Assembly: GCF_015553625.1 (NCBI RefSeq)
Contig: NZ_JADNGY010000003.1
Coordinates: 186,001-250,000, forward strand
Length of the DNA stretch: 64,000 nt
Direction: 5' to 3'
Source: Streptococcus australis
GTDB lineage: Bacteria; Bacillota; Bacilli; Lactobacillales; Streptococcaceae
Shown: piece after piece, positions 1 through 9,263 of the stretch
Layout: each line of letters opens with the position of its first letter
How positions within the stretch are numbered: the first letter of the stretch is position 1
Position numbers and translations under genes: made by a program
The notes under the pieces: model-generated
Seen by the model: the letters and a program-made list of their open reading frames with translations, nothing else
The model's database searches: none
What the model was told of the DNA's origin: nothing

Positions 1-28
1 TGATTGTTCCTTAAATCAATTTTTTTAG

Positions 29-207
29 CTTTCCTTAGGTGAGTACGGACGTCATGGAACTTCTGCGAAGTTCCATGACTAAGTTTTGAGCCCCTTCGCT
101 CTTTAATTTCCGGGCTCAGGCTAAAACAGTTCCCTGAACTGTTTTACTCTCAAAACTTCCGAGCACCTGAAACACAATGGTTCAGGTGCTTTTCTCACGG
201 CGGAAAG
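29..207. repeat. MITE-like inverted-repeat element, copy 1
   Basis: Palindrome-rich stretch with imperfect terminal inverted repeats: it begins CTTTCCTTAGGTGAG and ends CTCACGGCGGAAAG. Inside are hairpins GGAACTTC/GAAGTTCC (about 57-77), AAACAGTTC/GAACTGTTT (about 123-144) and AGCACCTGAA/TTCAGGTGCT (about 162-190). A second, shorter copy lies inverted at 27465-27594. No coding capacity is seen. It lies downstream of rmlC on the minus strand and could act as a terminator or folded RNA. It is probably a non-autonomous mobile element; the source transposase is not in the window. Positions 1-28 and 208-291 hold nothing I can name beyond a weak AGCTTTGCTATAAA-type hairpin near 220-250. Confidence 0.7.
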
Positions 208-291
208 CTAAGCATATAGCTCTCTTTGCTCGTTTATAGCAAAGCTAAAAACTAAATAATGATTTTCTTAATTGTTTTAGGAGCTATATTC

Positions 292-885
292 TTACAAATC
301 TTCTGCTTTTAGGGGTTTGACGTCTTTGAGCAATGGGTGGTTCTTATCTGCTTCTGAGACTTCTGCTTCTTCCAAGTTTTCCCATTGGATGTCTAGGCTT
401 GGGTCTGCGTAGTTGACAAAAGCGTATTTTGGTTTGAGTTCCAATGCCCAGTAGTCATTGACTAAATAGCTATAGGCTACTTTATCAGATAGCACTTGGA
501 AACCATTGGCTACGCCACGAGGGACAAAGATTCCTTTAGAGGCATCAATCACAGTTTGGTAGGTATTCCCAAAAGTCTCACCTTCACGAAGGTCTACCCA
601 CGTTCCGAGAACCTTTCCTTCATCCGCTACAGAGATGTACTTGTCCCAAGGTTCTGCATGCAAGCCACGCAAAACGTGTTTGCGTGAGAAAGACACATTG
701 TTTTGCAACTTGCCTTCCGCAAAAAAGCTTTCAGGGAATCCAAGAGGAAGCATCTTCTCTTTTTGGAAGTTTTCTTTAAACCAGCCACGGTTGTCCCCAT
801 GGACTGGAATATCAAACTCCATCAAACCTGGGATAGCTTCGATTTTACGGGCTGCTAATTCTTTTCCGAAAAATTGTTCTGTCAT
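292..885 (-). CDS. rmlC: dTDP-4-dehydrorhamnose 3,5-epimerase-like protein (RmlC)
   Basis: 197-residue cupin enzyme of the dTDP-L-rhamnose pathway, epimerising dTDP-4-keto-6-deoxyglucose for cell-wall or capsule rhamnose. The family core is visible: VLRGLHAE with the catalytic-type His76, the VDLREGETFGN stretch and FVPRGVANGFQVLS. The last motif carries Asn where most RmlC proteins have His (GFAHGF), as I recall for the divergent streptococcal (S. suis-type) branch. The start codon overlaps the rmlA stop by one base (TAATG), so translation is coupled. rmlB would be expected further left, outside the window. Family membership is confident; the exact enzymatic subclass is inferred. Confidence 0.9.
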   Translation of the reverse strand: MTEQFFGKELAARKIEAIPGLMEFDIPVHGDNRGWFKENFQKEKMLPLGFPESFFAEGKLQNNVSFSRKHVLRGLHAEPWDKYISVADEGKVLGTWVDLREGETFGNTYQTVIDASKGIFVPRGVANGFQVLSDKVAYSYLVNDYWALELKPKYAFVNYADPSLDIQWENLEEAEVSEADKNHPLLKDVKPLKAEDL

Positions 886-1754
886 TAAGCTTCTCCAATC
901 AAACGGAGCAAGTATTGTCCGTATTCGTTTTTCTTCAGCGGTTGCGCCAATTCATAGACTTGCTCTTTAGTGATATAGCCCATACGATAGGCAATTTCCT
1001 CAAGGTTGGCTACTTGAACATTTTGCAAGCGTTGAACCGTCTCGATATATTGAGAAGCTTGTAAGAGACTTTCATGAGTCCCTGTATCCAACCAAGCAAA
1101 GCCACGGCCCATGAGCTCCACAGAGAGATCTCCACGCTCTAAATATGCTTTATTGACATCTGTGATTTCGAGTTCTCCACGAGGACTTGGTTTAATGTTT
1201 TTGGCAATCTCTACGACATCATTGTCATAGAAGTAAAGCCCAGTCACTGCAAAATTCGATTTTGGATGTTCTGGTTTTTCTTCGATTGAGACGGCATTCA
1301 TGTCCGCATCAAACTCTACCACACCAAAACGTTCTGGATCTTTGACTTGGTAACCAAAGACAGTCGCGCCTTTTTCTTTGGCTTCCGCCCGTTGCAACAT
1401 CTTGGTTAAGCCATTTCCGTGGAAGATATTATCTCCAAGTACGAGGGCAACATGATCATCACCAATAAATTCTTCTCCAATGATGAAAGCTTGCGCCAAG
1501 CCATCTGGACTTGGTTGCTCTGCATAAGAGAGGGAAATTCCTAGTTCAGAACCATCTCCAAGAAGCTCTTCAAAACGAGGAAGATCCTGCGGAGTTGAGA
1601 TGATCAGGATATCTTTGATCCCTGCCAACATAAGGGTTGACAGTGGATAGTAGATCATTGGTTTGTCATAAATGGGCATCAACTGTTTGGAAGCGGCACG
1701 GGTCAAAGGATACAAACGAGTCCCCGAACCACCAGCTAAAATAATACCTTTCAT
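885..1754 (-). CDS. rmlA: glucose-1-phosphate thymidylyltransferase (RmlA)
   Basis: 289 residues, the normal length for RmlA. It makes dTDP-glucose from glucose-1-phosphate and dTTP, the first step to dTDP-rhamnose in the cytoplasm. The N-terminal nucleotide-binding signature [13 protein letters not shown] (about 6-18) and [17 protein letters not shown] (23-39) are intact, as are VLGDNIFHG and the [20 protein letters not shown] stretch. It is first in the visible rml operon, followed with a 1-bp overlap by rmlC. A TGATAAAAT extended -10 lies about 35 bp upstream. Confidence 0.96.
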   Translation of the reverse strand: MKGIILAGGSGTRLYPLTRAASKQLMPIYDKPMIYYPLSTLMLAGIKDILIISTPQDLPRFEELLGDGSELGISLSYAEQPSPDGLAQAFIIGEEFIGDDHVALVLGDNIFHGNGLTKMLQRAEAKEKGATVFGYQVKDPERFGVVEFDADMNAVSIEEKPEHPKSNFAVTGLYFYDNDVVEIAKNIKPSPRGELEITDVNKAYLERGDLSVELMGRGFAWLDTGTHESLLQASQYIETVQRLQNVQVANLEEIAYRMGYITKEQVYELAQPLKKNEYGQYLLRLIGEA

Positions 1755-1787
1755 AATGTTAGGCCTTTCTACGTAGTCATTACCCTT

Positions 1788-1796
1788 ATTTTATCA
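1788..1796 (-). promoter_or_regulatory. rmlA extended -10 promoter
   Basis: On the minus strand TGATAAAAT (TG-n-TAAAAT) lies about 35 bp before the rmlA start. No good -35 hexamer is visible, as expected for an extended -10 promoter. Confidence 0.5.
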
Positions 1797-1804
1797 TGTT
1801 TATA

Positions 1805-1842
1805 TAAAAAAGTCACCTTGCATTTGTGTTGCAAGGTGATGA
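1805..1842 (-). terminator. Rho-independent terminator after the ZIP transporter
   Basis: Minus strand CACCTTGCA-loop-TGCAAGGTG followed by ACTTTTTT, directly after the stop codon of the ZIP gene. It separates it from rmlA. Confidence 0.85.
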
Positions 1843-1846
1843 CACT

Positions 1847-2671
1847 TTATCCCAAAGCTACGTCTAGGATCATCATAATGACAAAGCCAACCATGAGACC
1901 GAGGGTCGCAACATCTGTGTTGCCATTCGTCTGTGAGTCTGGGATCAACTCTTCGACCACTACAAAGATCATAGCGCCTGCTGCAAAAGAGAGGGCATAT
2001 GGTAGGATGGCTGTCATAGATAAGACGGCAACTGCTCCTAGCAGGGCTCCTACTGGCTCAACCATGGCTGACATGGATCCCCAATAAAAGGCATTGAGAC
2101 GGGATTTTCCATCCGTCCGGATTGGGATCGAGAGGGCAGCTCCCTCTGGGATATTTTGCAAGCCAATCCCAATGGCCAAACCAACCGCCCCGATAAAAGC
2201 TTCTGGACTTGGATTACTAGCCAGAGCTCCAAAGGCCACTCCGACCGCCAAGCCTTCTGGGAAATTGTGGATGGTAATAGCGAGAAAGAGGAGGGTCGTT
2301 TTAGACAACTTCTTCTCTCTCGGCGTATGGATACTCTCTGCCTCTTCAATCTCCTTCGTCATATGAAGGTGAGGGACGATGACGTCGATCAAGCAGAGGA
2401 AGAATCCTCCAGTTAGAAAACCAATCGCCACTGGCAACCAAGCCAAACTTCCATAGGAGTTTTCCGCATACTCAATAGACGGTTGCAAGAGGGACCAAAA
2501 AGAAGCCACAATCATAACACCAGCCGCGAAGCCCATCATGATGTCCAAGAGTTTTCGACTAATATGCTTGAAGAAAAATACAATGGCTGACCCTACGATG
2601 GTACAGCCCCATGTAAACAATCCTGCGAGAAAGGCCTGTAAGACCACGGATTGTGATTGAACCCAATTCAT
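1847..2671 (-). CDS. ZIP family metal transporter (ZupT/GufA type)
   Basis: Polytopic membrane protein of 274 residues that should import divalent metals, zinc most likely. The two ZIP signature helices are clear: HNFPEG (about 135-140) and QNIPEG (about 172-177), which form the binuclear metal site. A His/Glu-containing cytoplasmic loop (about 100-125) lies between TM3 and TM4. I start at 2671 (MNWVQ...) and not at the upstream in-frame ATG at 2683, because the ribosome binding site GGGAG lies between them, 6-7 bp before the chosen ATG. The substrate cannot be told from sequence. A structured repeat lies just upstream. Confidence 0.9.
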   Translation of the reverse strand: MNWVQSQSVVLQAFLAGLFTWGCTIVGSAIVFFFKHISRKLLDIMMGFAAGVMIVASFWSLLQPSIEYAENSYGSLAWLPVAIGFLTGGFFLCLIDVIVPHLHMTKEIEEAESIHTPREKKLSKTTLLFLAITIHNFPEGLAVGVAFGALASNPSPEAFIGAVGLAIGIGLQNIPEGAALSIPIRTDGKSRLNAFYWGSMSAMVEPVGALLGAVAVLSMTAILPYALSFAAGAMIFVVVEELIPDSQTNGNTDVATLGLMVGFVIMMILDVALG

Positions 2672-2750
2672 AACAACTCCCATTTTCTTGTTGATTCGCT
2701 TGTTCTATTCTACTATTTCTATCCGAATGAAGGAAGATCTTTCGAAAAAA

Positions 2751-2925
2751 AGAGAGTGGGACAGAAATCGGTAATTCGTTAGAATTCGATTTCGTCGTCC
2801 CACCTCCGCACAGTTGAGTAGGGCTGTAAAAGCTGATGAATTCAGCGTAGTAGAGCCCACTCAACCACTGCGTCTTGCTCGACAATCCAAAGAAAATTGA
2901 GAGGCTAGGACTTTTGTCCCAGCCT
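2751..2925. repeat. Structured intergenic repeat, copy A
   Basis: One of four copies (others at 13954, 28532, 44078) of a three-hairpin element of about 175-179 bp. This copy is inverted relative to the others. The hairpin AGGCTGGGAC-loop-GTCCTAGCCT (written on the minus strand, with one mismatch) abuts dadA, and the AG of the dadA TAG stop belongs to the element. It can act as the dadA terminator. Confidence 0.9.
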
Positions 2926-4012
2926 ACTTCTTCACATATTGTTCAACTGGATAATCTGCTGGATCTAGGCGCACCTTTCCTCCTGCCACTAGTTGGGCCA
3001 GGTGCCACCCAATAAGGGGACCAGTTGTGAGGCCAGACGAACCAAGTCCACTAGCGACATAAATACCAGCTTGATCGGGAAGAGCTCCCCAAAAGGGCGA
3101 GAAGTCGCTGGTGTAAGCCCGGGTACCTACGCGCTCACCGACAACTGTCGCTTGAGCTAGTTCTGGATAGTAGGTCAAGGCTTCTTCTTCCATTTGATTC
3201 AGCAAAGCTTGATCCACTGTTAGGTCAAAGCCTAGCTCATTCTCATGGGTAGCGCCCATACTGATCTTGCCTTGCTGGAAGGGAATGATATCCAGTTCTC
3301 CTTCTGGCATAACCACAGGATAATTATTCGTATCTAGGTCTAGCTGATAATCCCTCAACTGTCCTTTTTGCGGACGGACATCCACTTGGTAGCCAAGTGG
3401 CTCAAGGATTTGCCCCAACCAGGCTCCTGTCGCTAGGATTACTTGGTCATAGCTCTCTCCTGCTATCTGAAAACCATCACCCGTGACGGAGAGAGTAACC
3501 TCTTCCTTGATCACTCTTGCGCCACTTGCTTTAAGGAGAGTTTCCGTTAGAAGGGCTCCCTCTACATGGGCCCCACCCGTGGCATAAAGGAGCTGTTCAA
3601 AGCCTTGCAGACCTGGGAATTGTTGACCTACTTCTTCTTTGGTTAAAACCGCCAATTCCCCAATCAAGGGAGATTCTTCCCGTCGACTCAGCGCCAACTG
3701 ATAGAGTTCATCTAATTTCTCTTCCTTTTTCTTAAGAAGATAGACCCCTGTCTGCTGGTAAAAGTCTGTTTTGATTCCGTCTTTGGCTAGGTCCTCTACC
3801 AATTCTTGGTAGAAATCAGCTCCTAGCCGAGCTAGACGATACCAAGCCTTGTTTCGCCGCTTAGAAAACCAAGGGCTAATAATGCCAGCCGCTGCCTTGG
3901 TTGCTTGGCCAACTCCGTGATCATAGACAGTGACATCTATCTGTGCTTCCTTGGATAAATAATAGGCTGCAGTGGATCCAACAATCCCTGCACCGATAAT
4001 GGCAACTTTCAT
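2924..4012 (-). CDS. FAD-dependent oxidoreductase (DadA/ThiO-like)
   Basis: 362-residue flavoprotein of the DAO family (D-amino acid dehydrogenase, glycine oxidase and relatives). The ADP-binding beta-alpha-beta motif IGAGIVGS is at 6-13. The C-terminal FAD-contact region GIYVASGLGSSGLTTGPLIG is intact. It is third in the trmK-nif3-dadA operon, 9 bp after nif3. The amine substrate is not predictable from sequence. The stop codon is formed at the edge of structured repeat copy A, so the original 3' end may have been altered by that insertion. Confidence 0.85.
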   Translation of the reverse strand: MKVAIIGAGIVGSTAAYYLSKEAQIDVTVYDHGVGQATKAAAGIISPWFSKRRNKAWYRLARLGADFYQELVEDLAKDGIKTDFYQQTGVYLLKKKEEKLDELYQLALSRREESPLIGELAVLTKEEVGQQFPGLQGFEQLLYATGGAHVEGALLTETLLKASGARVIKEEVTLSVTGDGFQIAGESYDQVILATGAWLGQILEPLGYQVDVRPQKGQLRDYQLDLDTNNYPVVMPEGELDIIPFQQGKISMGATHENELGFDLTVDQALLNQMEEEALTYYPELAQATVVGERVGTRAYTSDFSPFWGALPDQAGIYVASGLGSSGLTTGPLIGWHLAQLVAGGKVRLDPADYPVEQYVKK

Positions 4013-4021
4013 GATAACCCC

Positions 4022-4819
4022 TTAGATATGATAAAAAGGATTGGTGCTGGCTTGACTGCCAATCACTTCGATTTCCCACGCTTCTTCAGACTTCCACTGA
4101 TTGAGTTTTTCGACTAGTTTCGACACAAAGAGAACTTCGATATGGTGACCTGGATCCAAGGCAAGGAGACCATCGCTCAGCATGTCTTGAGCCGTGTGGT
4201 AGTAGATATCTCCTGTGATATAGACCTCTGCCCCCTTAGCAAGAGCATCCTTGTAAAAGGATTGGCCACTTCCGCCACAGATAGCGACGCGCTCAATCAT
4301 CCGATCCAGGTCCGCCTGGTCATAACCAACCAAGCGTAAGGCATCTAAGCCAAAGGTTTCTTTTACCTTATGAGCCAACTGGCCAAAGGTTTGGGTGCGC
4401 ACTTGACCGATCCGGCCGATTCCTAGACCTTCTCCTGTCATGCTGAGGGGCTTTGTATTTTCAATTTCTAAGAGCCGGCAGAACCAATCGTTCAATCCAT
4501 CTGGAACAATATCAATATTGGTATGGCTGACATAGACCGCAATATCATGCTTGATCAAGTCAATGTAGATCTGATTTTGAGCCCGATCGGCAACCAGATC
4601 CTTAATAGGACGAAAAATGGGCGCATGTTTGACAATGATCAAGTCCACTCCATGATCAATGGCTTCTGCCACCGTCTGCTCCCGGATATCCAAGGCTACC
4701 ATGACCTTCTTGATGTCTTTTTGCAGCGTCCCGACCTGTAGCCCACGGACATCTCCCTCCATGGAAAGTTCCTGGGGACAGTAGGCTTCATAGCGTTTGA
4801 TAACTTCACTTGCTAGCAT
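4022..4819 (-). CDS. Nif3-like dinuclear metal-centre protein (YqfO family)
   Basis: 265 residues, the compact Nif3 form. Metal-site motifs are present: [33 protein letters not shown] and [11 protein letters not shown]. Bacterial members form ring-shaped hexamers with a two-metal site; some have been called GTP cyclohydrolase I type 2, but the function is unsettled. The start overlaps the end of trmK by 14 bp, an arrangement common in Firmicutes. Confidence 0.92.
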   Translation of the reverse strand: MLASEVIKRYEAYCPQELSMEGDVRGLQVGTLQKDIKKVMVALDIREQTVAEAIDHGVDLIIVKHAPIFRPIKDLVADRAQNQIYIDLIKHDIAVYVSHTNIDIVPDGLNDWFCRLLEIENTKPLSMTGEGLGIGRIGQVRTQTFGQLAHKVKETFGLDALRLVGYDQADLDRMIERVAICGGSGQSFYKDALAKGAEVYITGDIYYHTAQDMLSDGLLALDPGHHIEVLFVSKLVEKLNQWKSEEAWEIEVIGSQASTNPFYHI

Positions 4820-5495
4820 TTAGGACCTCCTTGATTTGGGCGATGCGCTCTTCTAACGATGCTCTGGCGGACTGATTCTCAACTGGGACCTGCTCCAAGG
4901 CAAAGGCTAATTTCTCCACTTCCTTGGACCATTTTTGAACAAAGGCTGGAGCTTGTTCTATCATCAAATACGGACCAAAGCGCAATTCCTTAGCTGTCAA
5001 CTCTTGAGAACCCTGTTCGACCACGAGGATCTCATAAAACTTCTCATTTTCTTCTAAGATAGCTTCATCAACAATGCGAAAATCATGGTCTACTAACCAA
5101 GCTCGTAATTCATCCTCCCGATTATTGGGTTGTAAGACCAAGCGTGAGACACCGGCTAATTTCTCAAGACCACCCGCTAAGATATCCGCAATCAAGCGGC
5201 CTCCCATGCCAGCAATGGTGATACAGGAAATGCCGTCTGTTGGTTCAAATGCAGCCAAGCCATTGGCCAGGCGGACTTCAATCTTGTCTTCTAAGCCATT
5301 ATCAGCGACGTTTTGAAGAGCGGATTGGTAAGGGCCCTCCACTACCTCACCAGCAATGGCAGCCTCAATTTTCCCTTCTTGTAAAAGGGCGATTGGGAGA
5401 TAAGCATGGTCACTTCCAACATCTAACAGACGCGCTCCAGCTGGGACGAAGCTAGCCACCAAGTCCAAGCGATTTGATAATTTCGTAAATTCCAT
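4806..5495 (-). CDS. trmK: tRNA (adenine(22)-N(1))-methyltransferase TrmK
   Basis: 229-residue SAM-dependent methyltransferase that makes m1A22 in tRNA. Motif [16 protein letters not shown] is at about 23-37, and the [15 protein letters not shown] motif typical of TrmK is at about 92-106. It leads a three-gene operon, and the 14-bp overlap with nif3 matches the arrangement seen across Firmicutes. An extended -10 promoter lies about 35 bp upstream. Confidence 0.93.
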   Translation of the reverse strand: MEFTKLSNRLDLVASFVPAGARLLDVGSDHAYLPIALLQEGKIEAAIAGEVVEGPYQSALQNVADNGLEDKIEVRLANGLAAFEPTDGISCITIAGMGGRLIADILAGGLEKLAGVSRLVLQPNNREDELRAWLVDHDFRIVDEAILEENEKFYEILVVEQGSQELTAKELRFGPYLMIEQAPAFVQKWSKEVEKLAFALEQVPVENQSARASLEERIAQIKEVLNASK

Positions 5496-5527
5496 GTGCT
5501 ACTTTCTAAACTTTTATTCCACCCTTT

Positions 5528-5536
5528 AGTATACCA
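5528..5536 (-). promoter_or_regulatory. trmK extended -10 promoter
   Basis: Minus strand TGGTATACT (TG-n-TATACT) about 33 bp before the trmK start. It drives trmK-nif3-dadA. Confidence 0.65.
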
Positions 5537-5547
5537 TGTTTGCACCA

Positions 5548-5574
5548 TTAAAAAAAGGCGCGATAGCGCCTTTT
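5548..5574 (-). terminator. Terminator after the GST gene
   Basis: Minus strand AAAAGGCGC-TATC-GCGCCTTTTTTT immediately after the glutathione transferase stop codon. Confidence 0.9.
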
Positions 5575-5576
5575 CC

Positions 5577-6368
5577 TTATGCATCAATTTCCTTATATTC
5601 TACTTCCAAGCCTCGTTGCACAGCTGGGCGATTGGCAATTTTCTCTGTCCAAGCTTGCAAATGCTTGTATTCCTTCACATCTAAGAAAATTCCTGCTCGG
5701 TCCCAGACCTTGTCTTGGGCTAGACGGCCATACCAGGACCAGATGGCGATATCTGCAATGGTATAGTCATCTCCTGCGATATAAGGTTTAGTCGCCAATT
5801 CTTTGTCAAGCAGGTCCAATTGGCGTTTAGCTTCCATGGCAAATCGGTTGATGGCATACTCAATTTTTTCAGGAGCGTAGTGGAAGAAATGGCCAAAGCC
5901 CCCACCCAAGAAAGGTGCAGCCCCTGTCTGCCAGAAGAGCCAGTTGAGCACTTCTGTCCGCTTAGCAGGATCTGTCGGAATCAATTTCCCAAATTTCTCT
6001 GCTAGATACAAGAGAATATTGGCTGATTCAAAGACACGAATGGCTGGTTCTCCTGATTGATCCAACATGGCTGGAATTTTTGAATTGGGATTAATGGCTA
6101 CAAAGTCACTGCCAAATTGATCCCCATCACCAATCTTGATGCGATAGGCGTCATAGCCTGCATCCACTCCCAGCTCTTTGAGCTCTTCCAGCATAATAGT
6201 CACCTTGATCCCATTGGGTGTTGGAAGGGTATAGAGTTGGAAAGGCTGGTCACCTTTTGGAAGACTTTGTTCAAAACGGGCACCTGCTGTTGGTTGGTTC
6301 AGGCCACCCCAGGCTCCTCCCATTTGGCTCGATGCTTCCCATACTTCCGGTAATTGATAATCTGACAT
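5577..6368 (-). CDS. glutathione S-transferase family protein, YghU-like
   Basis: 263 residues. An N-terminal thioredoxin-like domain (about 40-130: FQLYTLPTPNGIKVTIMLEEL, NPNSKIPAML, VFESANILLYLAEKFG) is followed by an all-helical GST C-domain ending in KEIDA. The NGIKV stretch and the long N-terminal arm are typical of the YghU/Ure2-like group, which binds two glutathiones and has disulfide-bond reductase activity. It is probably redox-protective in the cytoplasm. Monocistronic, with its own promoter and terminator; ribosome binding site AGGAG about 8 bp before ATG. Confidence 0.88.
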   Translation of the reverse strand: MSDYQLPEVWEASSQMGGAWGGLNQPTAGARFEQSLPKGDQPFQLYTLPTPNGIKVTIMLEELKELGVDAGYDAYRIKIGDGDQFGSDFVAINPNSKIPAMLDQSGEPAIRVFESANILLYLAEKFGKLIPTDPAKRTEVLNWLFWQTGAAPFLGGGFGHFFHYAPEKIEYAINRFAMEAKRQLDLLDKELATKPYIAGDDYTIADIAIWSWYGRLAQDKVWDRAGIFLDVKEYKHLQAWTEKIANRPAVQRGLEVEYKEIDA

Positions 6369-6397
6369 CTCTTTTCTCCTTTTTCTGAGTTACTACT

Positions 6398-6426
6398 AGC
6401 ATATCAAATCCAGACGCTACTTTCAA
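6398..6426 (-). promoter_or_regulatory. GST gene promoter
   Basis: Minus strand TTGAAA, a 17-bp spacer, then TATGCT, about 30 bp before the start codon. Confidence 0.75.
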
Positions 6427-6448
6427 AAATCTGCTACGCTAGCTTTAC

Positions 6449-6479
6449 TTGACTTTTCTTGGCAAAATGATAGTATAGA
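6449..6479 (+). promoter_or_regulatory. add promoter
   Basis: TTGACT (6449-6454) with TAGTAT (6471, 16-bp spacer) or TATAGA (6474, 19-bp spacer) as possible -10. The ribosome binding site AAGGAG lies at 6493-6498. Confidence 0.5.
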
Positions 6480-6505
6480 AAAAATATATTTTAAGGAGAA
6501 AAAAT

Positions 6506-7525
6506 ATGTCTACAATTGACTTTCATAGTTTGGCAAAGACAGAATTACACTGCCACTTAGACGGTTCCTTGTCACTTCCGACTATTCGCCAATTGGCAGC
6601 CATGGCCAATATTGACCTTCCTGCTAGCGATGAAGAACTCAAACACCATGTCACTGCGCCTGCCAACTGTGAGAATCTCTTAGACTATTTGGAGGCCTTT
6701 GACTACATTCGCCCTCTCCTTCAAACCAAGGAAGCCTTGACCCTTGCTGCTTACGATGTGGCTAAGCAAGCTGCTCTGGAGAATGTCCTCTACATCGAGG
6801 TTCGTTTTGCCCCAGAATTGTCCATGGACCAAGGGCTTACCGTCCTAGAAACTATCGATGCTGTCTGCGAAGGACTGCGCCAAGCCCAGGATGAATTTGG
6901 CATTGTTGCAAAAGCCCTGGTCTGTGGCATGCGCCAGTCCGATCAAGAACTCACCTCTCGCATCCTGGCAGAAGCCAACCAGGTCACTGATCAAGATTTT
7001 GTTGGTTTTGACTTCGCTGGCGATGAGTACCACTATCCACCACAAACCATTGACGCCCTCATCCAACAGGTTAAAAGTTACAACCGTCCTATGACCCTTC
7101 ATGCGGGTTAATGCCACTGTTCAGCCAATGTTGCTCAATCCATGGCCTATGGCATCAAACGAAATGGCCATGTGACCTTGCTTGCCTATGAACCAGAGCT
7201 TCTAAAAGAGTTTGTGAAAAACGGGGTCACCGGTGAGCTCTGCTTGACCAGTAACCTTCAAACCAAGGCTGCTACTACTGTGGAGGACTTCCCTTACCTC
7301 AAGATGAAGGAAGCACAAGCCCATATCAGTATCAACACCGATAACCGGACCGTATCTGATACGGATTTGACCAAGGAGTATGCCCTCTACCACCAGCACT
7401 TCCAAACGACACCAGCTGACTTTTACCAGCACAATGTCGATGCCATCCAGGCTTCCTTTGCTAGCGACGAGGAAAAACAAGAGCTCCTCACCAAACTAGA
7501 AAAAGCCTACGCAGACTATTTATAA
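6506..7525 (+). pseudogene. add: adenosine deaminase, interrupted by one in-frame stop codon
   Basis: Reads as one adenosine deaminase frame of 339 residues with a single TAA at 7109-7111. The N-terminal metal motif ELHCHLDGS and the SINTDNRTVSDTDL motif near the end are intact on either side, and there is no frameshift. The stop falls at the E of the family's HAGE motif, the catalytic glutamate: GAA to TAA needs one base change. The first part (201 aa, to LHAG) lacks the catalytic Glu and the downstream metal ligands. A restart at ATG 7142 would give 127 aa. It is therefore either a fresh pseudogene or a sequencing error. The intact protein would deaminate adenosine to inosine in purine salvage. 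Promoter, ribosome binding site and terminator all look intact. Confidence 0.92.
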
Positions 7526-7528
7526 ACG

Positions 7529-7562
7529 AAAAAACTAGCACTTTATGAGTGCTAGTTTTTTT
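7529..7562. terminator. Bidirectional terminator between add and the dnaD-like gene
   Basis: AAAACTAGCACT-loop-AGTGCTAGTTTTTTT, with A-runs and T-runs on both sides, serving two convergent genes. Confidence 0.9.
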
Positions 7563-8247
7563 AATCTTTCCATAAATCCATGGCCTGTAAGAAATCATCT
7601 GAAACAGTGACATTTTCAGGCTGAAGAGCTTCCCGCTCTTGCTGTTTGATTTTTAATTGTGTCAAACTAGTAATGCCTTCACGTCGCCAATTGCGCAGGA
7701 TGGCCTGGATGTATTTCCAGTGAGGCTTGCCATTAAAGACAGCTTCTCTCAAGGCAGCCTTAACAATGTCTGGATCCGTTTGGTCCTGTTTGACTGTCTG
7801 TGTCAAATCTTCGATTTCAAATGGAGTCAATAAACGTCCCAACTCCTGCTCAAAGGTTTTGACCAAATCAGCCAGTTCATTCTCTGCCTGCTTGTCTTGC
7901 CCACGCTGAGACGCCTCTGTCCTACTCTGAAGCAAGTCATCCAGGCGTTCGAGGGCAATAGTCGCATCAAAAAGAACTTCAATCTCTCCATCTAGCTCAA
8001 TAGTCCGATATTGGAGTAAACCTTGGTTGGTCAGGCGAGACATAGACTGGTTCACTTCTGTGACAGACTTGCCAATCGCATCTGCAATTTGATTCGGCGT
8101 GAGGCTGGATTGGTTGGTCGTATTTTGCAAATAAAAGAACTGCCAAACCAGAAAATCCTCTGCGTCTTTAAATAAGTGTTGATAATGGAAAAGTAAGGCA
8201 CTTGGTAAGACCAAATTGCCCGACTTAAATGCTTGTGAATATGTCAT
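7561..8247 (-). CDS. DnaD domain-containing protein
   Basis: 228 residues. The N-terminal winged-helix part (about 1-90, LTPNQIADAIGKSVTEVNQSM) resembles the DnaD/DnaB replication-initiation family. The C-terminal DnaD-like domain (about 125-195) ends in the conserved KYIQAILRNWRREGI motif, close to the YxxxILxxW signature. It is probably a primosome or replication-restart component. It lies 9 bp after metA, the usual order in streptococci, and shares its transcript. Confidence 0.85.
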   Translation of the reverse strand: MTYSQAFKSGNLVLPSALLFHYQHLFKDAEDFLVWQFFYLQNTTNQSSLTPNQIADAIGKSVTEVNQSMSRLTNQGLLQYRTIELDGEIEVLFDATIALERLDDLLQSRTEASQRGQDKQAENELADLVKTFEQELGRLLTPFEIEDLTQTVKQDQTDPDIVKAALREAVFNGKPHWKYIQAILRNWRREGITSLTQLKIKQQEREALQPENVTVSDDFLQAMDLWKD

Positions 8248-8256
8248 ACTACCCCT

Positions 8257-9201
8257 TTATAGGTAACCATAAAATGAAATATCTTTTTCTAACTCCTCCA
8301 AACGATAAGGAGTTTCTTGGTAAACTGCATAATTGATCCAATTACTAAAGAAGTTGGCTGCCGCTAAGTTCCACCGCATCCGAGGGTCACGACTGCTGTC
8401 ATCCTGATCAAAATAATTCTTGGGAAGATCTGGATTCAAGCCTGCTTTCACATCCCGCTGGTATTCCTTGGCCAAGGTATCACGGTCATATTCCAAATGG
8501 CCAAAACTATAGACCTCTCGAAGGTCTGGACTGGCCAGGATCGATAGTCCTACTTCACTGCCTTGAGCTAAGACTTGCAAATTGCTCTTTTCTAGCACTT
8601 CTTTGAGGGGGACATCCGTATAACGTGAATGAGGGGCCAAAAAAGCATCGTCAAAACCACGCATCAAACGGTTCTGTGGATTCAGGACGGTTTGCTCATA
8701 AATCCCAGATAGCTTGTCGCACAGAGCTACTTTTTCAATGCCGTAGCGGTAATAGAGACCAGCTTGGGCACCCCAACAAAGATGCAAGGTCGAAAAGACA
8801 TGGCGTTTAGACCAATCAAAGACCTTTGTTAACTCTTCCCAGTAATCCACTTCCTCAAAGGCTAATTTCTCAACCGGAGCTCCAGTAATGATCAAGCCGT
8901 CATAATAGTTCTCTTTAATATCCTCGAAGGATTTATAGAAGATTTCCATATGCTCTGCTGCTGTCGTCTTAGACTCATGGCTAGTCATATAGAGGAAATC
9001 CACATTGATCTGCAAGGGAGTATTGGCCAGGAGGCGTAACAGTTGAGTCTCAGTTGCTACCTTAGTCGGCATGAGATTCAAAATCAGAACATTCATTGGA
9101 CGAATATCTTGGTGAGTTGCCCGAATATCATCCATGACAAAAATATTTTCTGAGCGAAGAATATCAACTGCTGGTAATTTCTTATCTAAGGTAATTGGCA
9201 T
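8257..9201 (-). CDS. metA: homoserine O-acetyltransferase (MetA family)
   Basis: 314-residue MetA, activating homoserine for methionine synthesis. The catalytic cysteine is C142 in [13 protein letters not shown]; the [17 protein letters not shown] loop and APHSRYTDV are intact. Residue 111 is Glu (GAPVE). In this family Glu111 is associated with acetyl-CoA and Gly111 with succinyl-CoA, so acetyl transfer is predicted despite the usual succinyltransferase label. Upstream is a strong promoter, with no SAM riboswitch or T-box visible in the 100-bp leader. Confidence 0.93.
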   Translation of the reverse strand: MPITLDKKLPAVDILRSENIFVMDDIRATHQDIRPMNVLILNLMPTKVATETQLLRLLANTPLQINVDFLYMTSHESKTTAAEHMEIFYKSFEDIKENYYDGLIITGAPVEKLAFEEVDYWEELTKVFDWSKRHVFSTLHLCWGAQAGLYYRYGIEKVALCDKLSGIYEQTVLNPQNRLMRGFDDAFLAPHSRYTDVPLKEVLEKSNLQVLAQGSEVGLSILASPDLREVYSFGHLEYDRDTLAKEYQRDVKAGLNPDLPKNYFDQDDSSRDPRMRWNLAAANFFSNWINYAVYQETPYRLEELEKDISFYGYL

Positions 9202-9234
9202 AAAAAGCTCCCATCTTACAAGTTGTTACCTCTT

Positions 9235-9263
9235 ATTATAAGACAGGAGCATATAGTTTTCAA
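9235..9263 (-). promoter_or_regulatory. metA promoter
   Basis: Minus strand TTGAAA, a 17-bp spacer, then TATAAT, about 34 bp before the metA start. The leader is short and holds no riboswitch. Confidence 0.85.

Noticed and set aside
2559..2885. 108-codon minus frame across the ZIP start and repeat A
   Set aside because: Shadow frame running through a repeat; no start signal.
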